Source: Anomaloglossus baeobatrachus (Eukaryota > Chordata > Amphibia > Anura > Aromobatidae). Taken from it: a stretch of DNA of 64,000 bases. The notes under the pieces were generated by a model. The model saw only the letters and a list, made by a program, of their open reading frames with translations. It did not search any database and was not told where the DNA came from. A program made the position numbers and the translations under genes. Below, piece by piece: positions 13,401 to 27,634 of the stretch. The DNA lies in the NCBI RefSeq assembly GCF_048569485.1, contig NW_027442065.1:124001-188000 (forward strand), given 5' to 3'. How positions within the stretch are numbered: the stretch's first letter is position 1; every line of letters begins with the position of its first letter.

Positions 13401-16400
13401 CGGCCATGGCAAGGCTAAAGGTCTTTGAGCAAGCTCTGGGTGGGAGCCAAGAAGGCAATGCCAGTTTGTGTGATCTCGACACAGAAGACTCACTTAAGCA
13501 TACAATAGATTACTTGCTGAGTCAAGCCGACAAACTGCCAATTACCATCAACATTTCCGTCAGCGCTAACACTTCTCCAGAGCTTCAAGACACTGATCCA
13601 CCTACAACTTCCAGCCTTCCAGGTCAGTCCAATGCACCTCAGACTGAACCTGCTTCATGTTCCAATGCACAGCCACACCCTGCGCATCAGCAACCTCTGT
13701 ATGCCCATGTCTACATGCAACCTAACATGCCGGCAAGGCGCTACACTCCCAACATCTGTGTAGTTCCGGCCCCGCATACAACAGAGACTGTACACACCAA
13801 ACCGGTCACTGGTCTAAATGCCTACGTCACTCCGTACTTTCCCATGTTCCCGAACCAAGAAGCTACGAACCACTCAACCAGCACCACGCAGTCAGCAAAT
13901 GTGCCCCCAATGTCGGAAAGATCAAACATGTCCGATTTTGCGAGGTACATGATCCGCCGAGAACTCACCAACATCCGTCTCACAAAGTTTGATGACCAGC
14001 CCAAAAACTACAGAGGGTGGAAGTGTGCCTTCAAAACCGCAACGCGTGATCTTGGCATTACGGCTGCTGAAGAGCTGGACTTGCTAATCAGGTGGCTAGG
14101 GCCAGGGTCTACCGAGAGAATCAAGAGACTCAGATCCGTCTACATCAGCGGCTCAACAACTGGTATCGCAACCGCATGGGACAGACTAGAGAAAGGCTTC
14201 GGCATTCCTGAAGCAATTGAAGATGCATTGCTGAAACAACTATACGACCTTCCCAAAATATCTGGCAAGGATGCTTCAAAGTACCAGGAACTCAGCGACC
14301 TGCTGTCTTAGCTCCAGCTGGCCAAAACAGACACACACCTACCTGGCCTTAGCTACCTGGCCTTAGCTACCAGGACACCGCTCGTGGGGTGAAACCCATA
14401 GTCACCAAGTTACCTTACAACGTGCAGGAAAGGTGGACCACGGTAGGAACAAACTATAAAAAAGAGCACCAAGTCTCCTTCCCTCCATTCTCCTACTTCT
14501 GCAAGTTCATCAATGGCATCGCGGAATGTAAGGCAGACGCCAGCTTCACCTGTGGAGAACCCACCGGCTCCACTTCACCAGCTCCCAGATATGAGAGCCC
14601 TCATCAAAATGACAGAAAACGTAGGGGCCCAGTATCAGTCAAAAAGACTAACGTTCTACCACCTACACCAACGTCAGCACAAAACAAGGGCAATGAAGGT
14701 GGGAAAGCAGAAAATCCGAACCGTCAGTGTCCTATTCACAAACTGCCACATCCTCTGCATTGGCTTCAGGAAGAAACCCATTTAAGAACGAAAGGAACTC
14801 TTGAAAAGTTTTGGGGTATGTTTCAGGTGTTGTGCCTCTACAGAACACCTTGCCAAGGACTGTAAGGTTACAATTAAGTGCATGGAGTGTGACAGCATGG
14901 ATCACGTGCAAGCGCTCCACTCATTTCAGCCTGATCCTACACCTACGCCTTCTCCTACCACAAATAAGAAAGCCGCGGAGACACCATCACGTGTTTCTCA
15001 ACGCTGCCAGGAAACTAGCCAGGTCTTTCACCGGGAAGGAACAACCACGGGAAGGGCAGTCTCCAGTCAAGGAGACCACCTATACCAAACATGGTATCCA
15101 TCCACAGACAGCCGTTTCGGGGTATTTGCCCCTCATCAGTGTGGAGTAGGAATCTGGCTAGTGGGGGCAATGCCTAGTAAAAGACTACTTAAGCAAGCAT
15201 TGTTGACCTTAGGGAGATCAACCTACCACAAGTCATGGCGGGGAGAGTACAGGCCAAGCTGCAAACCACCTCACAGTATCCTCCTCGCACACCGAAGTCT
15301 GCGGAGAAGATCTCTGGGACAAGTCTTGTGCGAAAATATGCCTAGTAAGGGTATATCCCAAAGGTCACCCAGAAAGGGCCGTGAAGGTGTACAGCATCCT
15401 GGACGACCAGAACAACAGGTCACTGACCAGGTCTGAACTCTTCGACTTGTTCGGCTTAAAAGGAAATGCCTACCCTTACACACTAGGTACTTGCAGCGGC
15501 ATCTCAGAAGCTTGCGGAAGAAGAGCCAGTGGTCTCGTGGTAACATCTCTTGAAAATACCGTACAGATACCTTTACCGACACTCTTCGAGTGCAACCAGA
15601 TACCGGCTAACCGGGAAGAGATTCCAACACCGGAGGCAGCTCTTCACCACCCTCACCTGAGAACTATCGCCAGCAAGATCCCAGCTCTTGATCACAGTGC
15701 AAAAATCCTGATTCTGCTTGGAATGGACATCCTCCGGCTACACAAAGTACGCCAACAAATCAACGGGCCACACGACGCGCCATTCACTCAGCGCTACGAC
15801 TTAGGCTGAGTGATCATAGGAAACGTCTGCATAGGCAGAATGAAGAGTCCCAACGCGATCTCCTCCTACAAGACGCACATCCTCCCAATCGGTCGCGGCA
15901 CTCACTTTCAACCATGTCCGCATCACTACTGGGTGAAAGAGAGGCTGAGTGACACCAGATGGCGACAGCAGCCGGCCAACAACGCGGACGCATACCATCT
16001 CTGGGATGACGACTTCAGGTCAACAGTGTTTGAGTCTACAAATGAAGACAACAAGTTGGCACCGACGAGAGAAGACAAGGAATTCATAAAGATTATGGAT
16101 AAAGAGTTCTCTCAAAATGACTTTAACAGTTGGGTAGCCCCATTTCCCTTTCGGTCTCCAAGGCCAAGGTTGCTAAACAACTTCCAGCAAGCAGCCGCAA
16201 GGTTCTCCTCTCTTAAATGAACCTTGAGAAGAAAACCAGAGATGGAGAAACACTTTGTCGAGTTTATGCAAAATATCCTCGACAGACCATGCTGAACCGG
16301 CACCACCGTTGAAAGAAGGAGAAGAATGTTGGTACCTTCCATCCTTTGGGGTCTACGATCCTCGTAAACCCAACCAGATCAGGGTGGTGTTCGACTCCAG

Positions 16401-17397
16401 CGTTCAGCACGAAGGCGTCTCCCTTAACAATCTACTTCTCACCAGACCCAACATGAACAACAGTGTCATTGGAGTGTTGATTCGTTTCAGGCAAGAACCT
16501 GTGGCAATAATGGCCGACATCCAGCAGATGTTCCACTGATTCATCGTGAAAGAAGACAGCCAGAACTATCTTAGGTTCCTATGGTACAAGGACAATAATA
16601 TCTACTTGGACGGTGGGCTCAAGTCCTTATCCTCGAGTGAAGAAGCCATCAATCTGATTTCCAGAACTCAGGAAATGCTTGCTGCATCAAATCTCATACT
16701 CCATAAAATTATATCTAATAGTCCAGAGGTAATGGAAGCATTTCTACCAGAAGACCACACCACAAGTTTGGGAGACCTCGACTTGGGTTCCGACGTCCCT
16801 CCCACACAACGTAGCCTTGGCCTGCTATGGGACATCAAACAGCATGCTTTCACTTTTCAAGTATCACTGTGTGACAAACCATTCACTAAATGAGGAATCC
16901 TATCTGTGATAAACAGTATCTATGATCCCCTCGGATTTGTCGCACCCTTCACCGTCCAAGGTAAGATCATGCTAAGACAGCTTACTGCCGAAAATACAGA
17001 TTCGGGTGCTCCACTGTCGTCCCAGAAACAACAATGGTGGGAGGCCTGGAAGAAGTCCCTGAAGGTACTCGAAAAAATCCGGATTCCACGTTGTTATTCG
17101 TCAAGGTCTTCTTTGGTTGTCATTAAAAGAGAAGTCCACATCTTTTCCGATGCGTCTACAGAAGCCATAGCTGCAGTAGCTTATCTGAAGACCTTCAGAA
17201 GGCACAACAAAGTGGACTGCGGTTTCATCCTGGGTAAGGCTAAACTGACTCCAAAACCTGCACACTCAGTGCCCAGGCTCGAACTCTGTGCCGCAGTATT
17301 AGCGGTAGAAATCGCTGAGGTTGTGAGAGATGAAATGGACGTCGCAATCAAATCCTTCACATTCTACACCAATAGTAAAGTGGTACCGGGGTACATA

Positions 17398-18990
<1,593 letters not shown>

Positions 18991-19424
18991 TATATAACCA
19001 AACGAAGCAGTTCTATGTCTACGGGAGTAACAGAGTAGAACATATCAGAAGCTTCGCTCGTCCCGAACAGTGGCACCACATTCCCACTGAACAAAACCCA
19101 GCTGACCGAGGAATGAGACTCATTGCTGCGTCCAAACTCAGCGACAACATGTGGCTGACACCTCCAAGTATCTTATATGAGGAGACTTGCCATAACTATG
19201 TCGGCAACATGTATGAGCTGGTGGAACCAGAATTCGACAAGGAAATTAGACCAATCGTCTCCGCTTGCTACACTTCAGTGACATCAAAACAGAAGTTGAG
19301 ACCTCATTGCTTCGAGCGCTTCTCAAGTTGGTCATCTGCGGTACGAGCCGTAGCTCGTCTTATTCACATCGCTCACTGTTTCTACAAGTCTTCAACATGT
19401 GCCACGGCTGGCACATGTGCGTGA

Positions 19425-22420
19425 ATCCTCCTGGTGTCATCGAGAAATTGTCCAGTAGGAATTCCTCTTATGGTGCTCTTAGGGTGTGCGGATGTCGCAT
19501 GGAGTATTGAGCTTGTTGTCATCGGTTTGCGAAAGATCTGTGTGGACAAAGATCCATCAGGTAAAGTCATGACATTCAAATCCAAGAAATTGATCTCATG
19601 GCCATATTCAGATGTTAATCTGATATTCAGAGTGTTATGATTTAAATATCACATAAATTAATTTAGACCACTGATGTCACCTTCCCAGATTAACCAGACG
19701 TCATCTATATATCTCATCCAGTTTACAACTTTATGAATGTCTGGATTCGTATCACACAAAAAAATTTCACATTCCCATGCCTCTAAAAATAGGTTGGCAT
19801 AGGATGATGTGCAGCATGCACCTATGGCTGTTCCCTGCGTTTGTAAATAGGTTTTACCATCAAAAGTAAAGATGTTATGAGTTAAGATGAATTCCAGAAG
19901 GGTGTGTATTAATTCAGCCTTGGGTCATGCAATACTACTGGTATTAAGATACCACAATACCGCCTTTAAGCCATTCGAATGTCTTATAGAGTTGTAAAGT
20001 GATTTGATATCAGCAGATACCATTATCATATTCTCATCAAGAGGAATGCCGTCCATACATCTAAGAGCTGCTGTGGTATCTTGTATATACGATGGAAGCT
20101 CGCTCACCAATGGTTTCAGGTAGTAGTCAATAACCTGACGTACAATATCAATATAACTGATATTATAGGCCTCCCAGATGGATCGGATGGATTCTTGTGA
20201 ATTTTTGGGATTAAATACAATGTTGGAAGGCGTGGATGCAAATTCTTAATAGTATCCAGAAATTTCTTGGGTATGATATCTTTTTCAAATGCCTATTCAA
20301 GGATTTTAATCAAATCACTGTGAAAAGAAGGAGTTGGATTGTAAGGTAATTTCCGATAACAGTTGACATCATTTAATAATTTACCAGCCTGTTTTTCATA
20401 TAACAAGCTGGGCCAAACAACCAGGTTACCACCTTTATCGGCTGGTTTTATCACAACATCATGCTATGATTGTAATTCTCTAAGACCAGCCCACTCATCT
20501 TTATTTAGATTTGAAATCGGTGAGGATTGTCTAGTCAAAACTTTAATCTCGTTAGAAACCAATTTAGTGAAAACCTCCACCGCTGGGCAAATGGCCAGAT
20601 TTGGAAATGTTTTTGATTTATTAACCAACTGTGCAGGAAAGTCACAAACCTTTTCTGATGAGCTTTCCTCTTGAAGGGATTGTAATATCATTAGGGCCTC
20701 TTGTTCCTCTTTGGTGGTGAAGATGTCATGAGGTTGAGTTTTGTGATGCAACTTTTTCAACAGCAATTTTCTTGAAAAAAGATGAACATCTTTTATTGCT
20801 GAAAACACGTCTAGGAATTAGAGGGGGAAAAAGTTAGTCCTCTTTCCAATAGCCTAATCTGAATATCAGATAATTGATGTGTTAAAAGATTGATCACCTG
20901 TGGTCCATCTTTACGATTACGTCTTGGATTAAAAATGTCATAGCCCTTTCTTTTTCCTCTCTGGTTGTTAACAGGAAATTCTCTTGAGCCCTCAGACTCA
21001 CTCATAAATGTAGCGCTCTCTCAGAAAGAGATATCAAAGATTGATTAGATACTGATTTAGAGAGGGCCTTAAATGTTATTTTTATCAACTGCCACTTATA
21101 GATTTTATTGCTTTCAAAATCCTGAACATCTCTTTGATATTTTTTTTAAGTTTATCAGAGCTAATGTCCTTTTGCCAATGTTCGAAATCCTTATCAAGAC
21201 TAGAATATAATTCCTGTAGATCATCTTTAGATAGCTCTTTCTGTAGTAAATGCTCTAATTGAGTAATCTCCTCTTCTAGTTTCAATAGGGTAGCATTGTT
21301 TTTTTCATTAATGATCTTAATAAATTCCAATGAACAGGTGGAGGCTGCTTTTTTCCATCTGGAAATCAATTCCTCCTGTTCAAGATCAAAATTTGGGTAA
21401 AGATGTACTCTTAAACCACGCGGGATAATCTGTTGATCATAGTAGCGCTCAAGGGAATTCTTTGTCCACCAAATTGTTGTTATTTTGTGAAGAGTATTCT
21501 TATACCTCTTAATTCTTTCTTTGCAGGATTTTTGAGAAGAAGTGGATGCAGCACCTTTGCTGAATAAAGTAGAAGCCTTAGTTAACCAGGTGGTCTCCCT
21601 GGCTTTAAAGTACATATTGGATTTTTGGACGATAACTGTTCAGAGAAAAACAGCAAATAATTAGTAATTTCCACAGATTGTCCACATATATGGTCACTAG
21701 ACAGCACTCCCAACTAGATATATACCAAAACATCAGCCGTATGTAACGGCCAAAAAAATGGAGTGACAACGTCAAACATTAAAAATAGCCTTTATTAGTA
21801 TACATTTAAAAACATGATGAGATCAACATAACGTGCTGCATATAATTTTCGTATATATAGGGTTGCGAACAGGCTAATCAATAAGGTCCCTGACCAAAGT
21901 TAGTCATATATTGGATACCAATGTAATCACCAACAGTCAGTGATCTTCCTCAAAAAATCACATTCATCAACATCCGAATATTACCAATCAAGTATCAACA
22001 TAAGTGGTGCTAGTAAAATCTCATTATAAATAAATAAATAACTACACCATATGTATATAAATAAATAAATATTTGTATGTGAATAAATAATAACGATATG
22101 AGGTAGATCAATTAGTTAATAAAAATAATTACTCGCCAAAAAATGGGACATATGCATATTATCATGTGATAAATAAAGTGCAGTGCATATCCGTTTACTA
22201 TATTGTAACACTAAGTGACATATGGCATGAATAGAAACAATAACGTTACCTAATGACAGGGTGATGTGTCCTGCTCGCAGCCCCTCACTCCGACACGTGT
22301 TTCGCTCTTGCTTTCTCAAGGAGCGTGAACGGAGTGGAGGACACTGCAGTTTAAATATAGTGAGTGACCAATGAAATCAAAGAGTGTAGTGACGTGTGTT
22401 GGTTAGAAATGAGCCACCCC
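19425..22420 (-). mobile_element. Penelope-like element (PLE-1), lacking the GIY-YIG end
   Basis: PLEs encode a telomerase-related RT, usually joined to a GIY-YIG endonuclease. Reading leftward: an N-terminal helical region at 21085-21615 and 20464-21005; an RT segment VSADIKSLYNSI at about 20030; the block GTAIGACCTSSYANLFLEAWE at about 19780-19850 and the catalytic RYIDDVWLIW near 19710; then the thumb-side FRKP...LHATSAHPKS...GIPTGQF at 19440-19550. The coding sequence stops there, against BEL/Pao sequence, so the C-terminal linker and nuclease are missing. The frame is interrupted several times. The 5' non-coding part (21640-22420) contains a hammerhead-like motif at 22283-22327. Loss of the 3' side is unusual because PLE copies are normally 5'-truncated. 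Confidence 0.82.
22283..22327 (-). ncRNA. Hammerhead-ribozyme-like motif in PLE-1 leader
   Basis: On the minus strand: possible stem I (CAC..TCC with GGAGTG), a degenerate catalytic-core segment (cttgagaaag), a short stem II (GC-AAGA-GC), then GAA and a compact stem III (ACACGTGT) followed by C. Hammerheads are known in PLE pseudo-LTRs. The core deviates from CUGANGA, so activity is not claimed. Confidence 0.35.
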
Positions 22421-23160
22421 CCTGGGGTTCGAGTTCGGTTCAGTTTGTCAAACAGAGGCCCCGTTCGACGAACCACTCGAACCCCATTGAAAACAATGGG
22501 AGGCAAACACAAACACATAAAAACACATTATACATATACAGTTAATAAAAATTGCCATAACACTTACAGGTCCCCATGATGCGTCCTACACTCTGTCTCC
22601 CGCTGCTTTACCTTTTGATAATCGCTGTGTCCTCCCGGTAACCAGCACTGATGATAGGACCAATCATAACGTCAAAATAGCATGTGACCAGTCACGTGTC
22701 TATTATCTCATTGGCTACAAACTGGTCACATGGCTAGATGTCATGATAGGTCCTGTCAGTGCATCTCTCCGGTACGCGGTGATCGTTCCAGCATCTCTGT
22801 GTACCGGTGAAATGCTCTGGCACATGGTCAGCCCACATCGAAGGACTAGATGCCACAGCCGGTGAATTGCAGCACCGGAAATCACGTGATCGGAGCACCG
22901 TTGCTATGGTAACCCGGCTGTCAGCGGTGACGTCACCACTTACAGCACGCAGCTTCTGCTCACTCACTGAGTGAATAGACTGCACGGGAGCTGCAGCGTC
23001 TTCCTCCCATGCAGTGCTGTCTGATGTAGCAGAGCTGCATGGGTTGAAGGAGAAAGAAGACAGAAGAGCAGGATCGTGGAGGGCTGACAGGGAGTAATAA
23101 ACATGGAGTCTCTAAGTGTGTCTGTGTATTTATTTCTATTCAAGTATTTTTCTCTTTGTG
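22421..23160. other. Unclassified frog-type dispersed repeat
   Basis: No gene. 22430-22510 contains 'ttcgagttcggttc', 'cgaaccactcgaacc' and 'attgaaaacaatggg', a palindromic repeat end related to 7915-8010. The remainder (22560-23160) is GC-rich with inverted motifs around 'gtgacgtcacc' (near 22927). It is probably a non-autonomous DNA transposon. Confidence 0.4.
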
Positions 23161-23990
23161 GTGTCTTTTTTTTTTTTTTAACCCTTTATTGGAGATTCTT
23201 AATGGCCGGGTCAAACTTGCCTGACATTAAGAATTTCCGGCTTAATACTAGCTAGTAAAACAAAGCTAGTATTAACTCATTATTACCCAGCAAGCCACCC
23301 GGCTTCAGGGCTGCTAGAAGAGTTGGATACAGCGCCAGATGATGGCGCTTCTATGAAAGCGCCATTTTCTGGGGCTGCTGCGGACTGCAATTCGCAGCAG
23401 AGGCGCCAAGGAAAGCTCGGGCCAACCTGTTCGGATTCCAATCCACAGCTGCCTAGTTGTACCTGGCTGGACACAAAAATGGGGCGAAGCCTATGTCGAT
23501 TATTTTTTTTTAATTATTTCATGAAATAATTAAAAAAAGGGCTTCCCTATTTTTTTAGTTCCCAGCCGGGTACAAATAGGCAGCTGGGAGTTGGGAGCAG
23601 CCGTACCTGCCTGCTGTGCCTGGCTAGCATACAAAAATATGGCGAAGGCCACGTCATTTTTTGGGGGGGGGGCAAAAAACTCCTGCATACAGTCCTGGCT
23701 GGAGTATGCTCAGCCTTGTAGTTCTGCAGCTGCTGTCTGCTCTCCTGCATACACTAGTGAATGGAGCATGCTGAGCCATGTCGTTCTGCAGCTGCTGTCT
23801 GCTCTCCTGCATACACTAGTGAATGGAGCATGCTGAGCCTTGTAGTTCTGCAGCTGCTGTCTGCTCTCCTGCATACACTAGTGAATGGAGCATACTAAGC
23901 CTTGTAGTTCTGCAGCTGCTGTCTGCTCTCCTCCATACAGACAGACAGCAGCTGCAGAACTACAAGGCTCAGCATACTCCATCCAGGACT
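23161..23990 (-). mobile_element. Partial relative of the PIF/Harbinger-like elements at 25667 and 49813
   Basis: In reverse orientation this shares with those elements the 'tcatagaagcgccat' region (here 23338-23372), the 'cagccgggtacaa' block and the 62-bp repeat unit (about 23700-23935, roughly four units). Near 23937 the unit flips to forward orientation ('gacagcagctgcagaactac'), forming a small palindrome, and PLE-2 begins at about 23985. Both element ends are missing. Confidence 0.7.
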
Positions 23991-24097
23991 GAAGGAATAT
24001 ATTCCAGCAACTTGAGTCCAAACAGGAAATTCTTTAAAACCTTGATTCTTTATTATTTACATATTAAAAAGTCCATGTTGGGGTGAAACAAACCCAA

Positions 24098-24147
24098 GAC
24101 AGAGAGGACGCGTTTCAAACACTTGGTTCTTAGTCAATCTCTAAAGC
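24098..24147 (-). ncRNA. Hammerhead-like motif of PLE-2
   Basis: The minus strand carries GAA followed by ACGCGT and C (minimal stem III plus cleavage-site position), preceded by 'ctaagaacc', a degraded CUGANGA core. Flanking AGAGA and TCTCT can form stem I. The equivalent motif in PLE-3 is at 28788-28834. Core changes make activity unlikely. Confidence 0.35.
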
Positions 24148-24318
24148 ATGTGTTCACAGGACTTGTTTAAAAAGGAGGGTGTAAAGACCCAAACATGTGT
24201 TTAATCAAATGGAAAGAGCTTTTCACTAAAGCATTAACCCTGTGAGGGGAACATTTTTTATGCAGGTATTCACACACAGTAACATAGGAGTGAATGTAAA
24301 AAAAAAAAAATAACAGCA

Positions 24319-25464
24319 TTAGTAAGCAAACAGTATTTCATTTCTTTCGTTAAAACCTATGGGAGTTCTGGTACCCATTAGAAAAATCCACTTAATTTCC
24401 CTCTGAAAAAGAGTATCCTTTAAATTTCCTCCTCTCTTAGGAAGTTTTACTTTCTCAATAGCACAAACTTTCATGCCATCAAAACTACCGGCATGTATAT
24501 CACGAAAGTGCTGGGAGGCGCTAGATAACTTCCTAGATGTAACATTATTCACATCATAGATGTGTTCGGATATCCTTTTTCTTAGGGAGCATGAAGTGCT
24601 GCCAATATACTGCAGTTGACACATCGTGGAAGAAATCAAATAAACCACATGGTCTGAACCACAGTTAATCATAGAAGTAATTTGGTATGTTTTTTTATCG
24701 GCATATGAAGAAATATTTTTTACATTCAACATATAATGACAAAGTCCACATTTCTTGTGTCCACACTTGTATGATCCTGTGGTTGGTAACCAATTACGGG
24801 CAGTTTTTACATCCTGAATAGAATCGCATCTGCTAGTGTGATCACTTGGTGATAGGATGGAACTTAAAGTCGTGTTTCTCTTGGAAACAAACTTCACTCC
24901 ATCCCTTAATATATGATGTAAAGTGTCATCTGTAGACAAAATTGGAAGATAGTTCTTAACAATTCTGATCACATCATAGTAGTTGCTGCTGTATTTTGTG
25001 GAAAAAACTACCGGTAATTTGTTCTGAAAGTCACCTTTATTTTTATCCTTATTGTTCATTTCAAGATATTGGGATCTGTTTTTAATATTCGCTTTTATTT
25101 TTGCCCTCTGAAGATTTTGAAAATTATACCCTCTGGCCAAGAATCTCCTATCAATACTACTACACTCTGCCTCAAAACCTTCCTGACTGCTGCAGCACCT
25201 CTTTGCACGTATATATTCACCTGTGGGGATATTCTCCACCACATGCTTGGGGTGACAACTTTTAGCATGTAGTAGAGAATTGCCTGATATGGGTTTGCGA
25301 TATAAACTACAGTCAATTTTGCCACTATCAATATTTCCATGGAGTGACATATCCAAAAAATTTATTTTCGTTTGATCATGAAAAAAAGTGAATACTAAGT
25401 TGTGGGCATTGTTATGAATATAGGAAATAAATTCCTCTACCTTCTGTTCTGGTTTTTGCCACAC
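24319..25464 (-). CDS. PLE RT C-terminus plus GIY-YIG endonuclease, partial
   Basis: A 381-codon open frame whose true start is upstream: it begins just inside RT, after the YIDD motif, and ends at the natural stop after GFNERNEILFAY. The C-terminal GIY-YIG nuclease is expected to nick DNA for target-primed reverse transcription. The nuclease signature VVYLI...YIGST and the downstream R-x3-SEH are present. Because the N-terminal RT lobe is missing from this copy, it is not an active element. It is a remnant ORF, not a host gene. Confidence 0.8.
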   Translation of the reverse strand: MWQKPEQKVEEFISYIHNNAHNLVFTFFHDQTKINFLDMSLHGNIDSGKIDCSLYRKPISGNSLLHAKSCHPKHVVENIPTGEYIRAKRCCSSQEGFEAECSSIDRRFLARGYNFQNLQRAKIKANIKNRSQYLEMNNKDKNKGDFQNKLPVVFSTKYSSNYYDVIRIVKNYLPILSTDDTLHHILRDGVKFVSKRNTTLSSILSPSDHTSRCDSIQDVKTARNWLPTTGSYKCGHKKCGLCHYMLNVKNISSYADKKTYQITSMINCGSDHVVYLISSTMCQLQYIGSTSCSLRKRISEHIYDVNNVTSRKLSSASQHFRDIHAGSFDGMKVCAIEKVKLPKRGGNLKDTLFQREIKWIFLMGTRTPIGFNERNEILFAY

Positions 25465-25666
25465 AATTAGTTTATCATCTATGTACCGAAGGTAGGTATA
25501 TGATGATATTACATGAAAAAGGGTTATTTTGACTGAAGATGAATTGCTCCTCCCAGCAGAACATAAAGACCCCAGCTAATGAGGGGGAGAAGCGAGCGTC
25601 CATAGAGCAACCCCGCAGCTGAACATATTTTCTGTCTAGGAAGGTGAAAAAATTATTTTTCAATAA

Positions 25667-27634
25667 GGGTATGTGCGCACTAGGCGTTTTTTTCACGCTG
25701 CGTTTTTATGTGCGTTTTTGTCTCAAAAAACGCACCCGCGGCTAAAAAACGTGTCAAAAACGCATGCGTTTTTGCCGCGATTTGGTGCGTTTTTTTGCTG
25801 CGTTTTTGCTCACTGCGTTTTTAATCAGTGCACAATGCCATTAAAGATTGTTGATAAAAAAAAAAAAAAAAAAAGGTCTGATGTCATTTCCTTCTTCAAA
25901 ATGTTCATTGTATGCAGGAGAGCAGACAGCTGCAGAACTAGTGTATGCAGGAGAGCAGACAGCAGCTGCAGAACTACAAGGCTCAGCTCAGCATCCTCCA
26001 TCCAGGACTGTATGCAGTTTTTTGCCCAAAAAGAAAAAAAAATGACATGGGCTTCGCCATATTTTTGGATGCTAGCCGTTTACAGCAGGCAGGTACGGGC
26101 TGCCCCCAACCCCCAGCTGCCTATTTGTACCCGACTGGGAACCAAAAATATAGAGAAGCCCTTTTTTTTTTAATTATTTCATGAATTTCATGAAATAATT
26201 AAAAAAAAAATGACGTGGGCTTCGCCTAATTTTTGAGTCCAGCCGGGTACAACTAGGCAGCTGGAGATTGGAATCCACAGTGCAGGGTGCCCAAGCTTTC
26301 TGGGCACCCCCACTGCGAATTGCAGTCCGCAGCCACCCCAGAAAATGGCGCTTTCATAGAAGCGCCATCTTCTGGCGCTGTATCCAACACTTCCAGCTGC
26401 CCTGATGCCGGGTGGCTAGCTGGGTAATAATGGAGTTAGGGCTAGCTGTATATTATCAGCTAGCCCTAAGCCCGAAATTCATGGTGTCACGCCAATATTA
26501 GACATGGCCACCATGAATTTCTAGTAATGATAAAAAAAAAAAACACAACACACAGAAAAATATTTTTATTAGAAATAAAACACAACACAATTAGTGACTC
26601 CATCTTTATTGAAATAAACCCCCCTCCGCAGTAATCCTGGGTTAGGGTCCCGCGCCGTCCAATCAGGATCCAATATCATCTGATCGGTTTGCTGGAAGGC
26701 AAAGCAATCAGATGATGTTTCAGGTTCTAGGGGCTGAATCACATCACACATCAGCTGATTGTATAAAAGCCGATTATACAATCAGCTGAAGCATCAGTGC
26801 AAAAAAAAAAAATAATAATACTCACTTATGTGCTGTGCTGATTACCGGCAGCTCCTGCAGCGATCGGATTAGAGTCTGATCCTGTCCCATCGCTGCCGGA
26901 GCTGCCGGTAATCAACTGATGAAGTCCCCTGACGGCAGGATCAGCTGATACCGGCCGGGCGCGAAAAAGCCGGCGAGACTACGATCAGCTGATGCGTCAG
27001 GTGACTGCATCAGGTGATCCACCGCCAGGTCCTGCAAGCAAGGTCCTGCCCCGGGGAGACTGCACACAGCCAGAGCGGCGGGACCGGGACAGGAGCGGGC
27101 ATGGCACCGGGACCCTGCAGACAGGTGAGTATATATGACATTTTTTTTTTTCTACTGTTCACTTTGGTTTTCGCCGCTGCCTCCACCTCCCGCCCAGACA
27201 TGGCGCCGCACGGAGCTGACATGCACAGGACGGGAGGTGGACGCAGCGGTGACGGTACCGGGAGGATTCCTGCTTCTGTGTTTACCAACAGAAGGAATCC
27301 TCTTCCTGTACACGTCACTGTAGTGCCCACCCCTTGCGTTTATAGCTGCGTTTTTAGTCATAGAAACGCGGCTATATGCGTTTTTCATTGCGTTGTTGAA
27401 CATCTCATTGAACTCAATGGGTGAAAAACGCAGTGAAAAACGCAGAAATAATTGACATGCTGCATTTTTGTGGTCACCACAAAAACGCAGCTACAAAAAA
27501 ACGCTGTGTGCGGACAGCACTTCTGAAAACCCATAGACATTGCTGGGGAAGCAATGTCACTGCGTTTTCAGCACAAAAACGCGGTAAAAAACGCCGCTAA
27601 AAACGCGGCAAAAACGTCTAGTGCGCACAAGGCC
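25667..27634. mobile_element. PIF/Harbinger-like non-autonomous element, copy 1 (1968 bp)
   Basis: Ends are GGGTATGTGCGCACTAGGCG and, inverted, GGCCTTGTGCGCACTAGACG. They are flanked by TAA at 25664-25666 and 27635-27637, a TWA target duplication typical of PIF/Harbinger. The subterminal regions are dense in 'gcgttttt' and its complement. The interior has about two units of the 62-bp repeat (25915-26010) and a GC-rich 3' half. No transposase is found. It sits at the junction of the inverted PLE pair. Copy 2 is at 49813-52213. Confidence 0.85.

Larger units (their letters stand above)
23985..25663 (-). mobile_element. Penelope-like element (PLE-2), left member of a head-to-head pair
   Basis: Reading leftward from the junction: the RT block FFTFLDRKYVQLRGCSMDARFSPSLAGVFMFCWEE (25530-25660), the catalytic YLRYIDDKLIVWQ (about 25465-25495), the RT thumb CSLYRKPISGNSLLHAKSCHPKH, a Cys motif CGHKKCGLC (about 24740) and the GIY-YIG domain (DHVVYLISS...QYIGSTSCSLRKRISEHIYD, about 24540-24650). 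The main ORF (24319-25464) is open for 381 codons. The N-terminal half of RT is absent. The 3' non-coding end runs to 'ggaatatattcc' near 23990, and a hammerhead-like motif lies at 24098-24147. Its inverted partner is PLE-3 at 27635-28945. Confidence 0.9.

Noticed and set aside
25667-27634. Possible host gene in the GC-rich half of the PIF-like element (136-codon frame near 27014-27424)
   Set aside because: The same sequence is present in copy 2 at 51575-52015 inside matching element ends, so it belongs to the transposon. No domain is seen.
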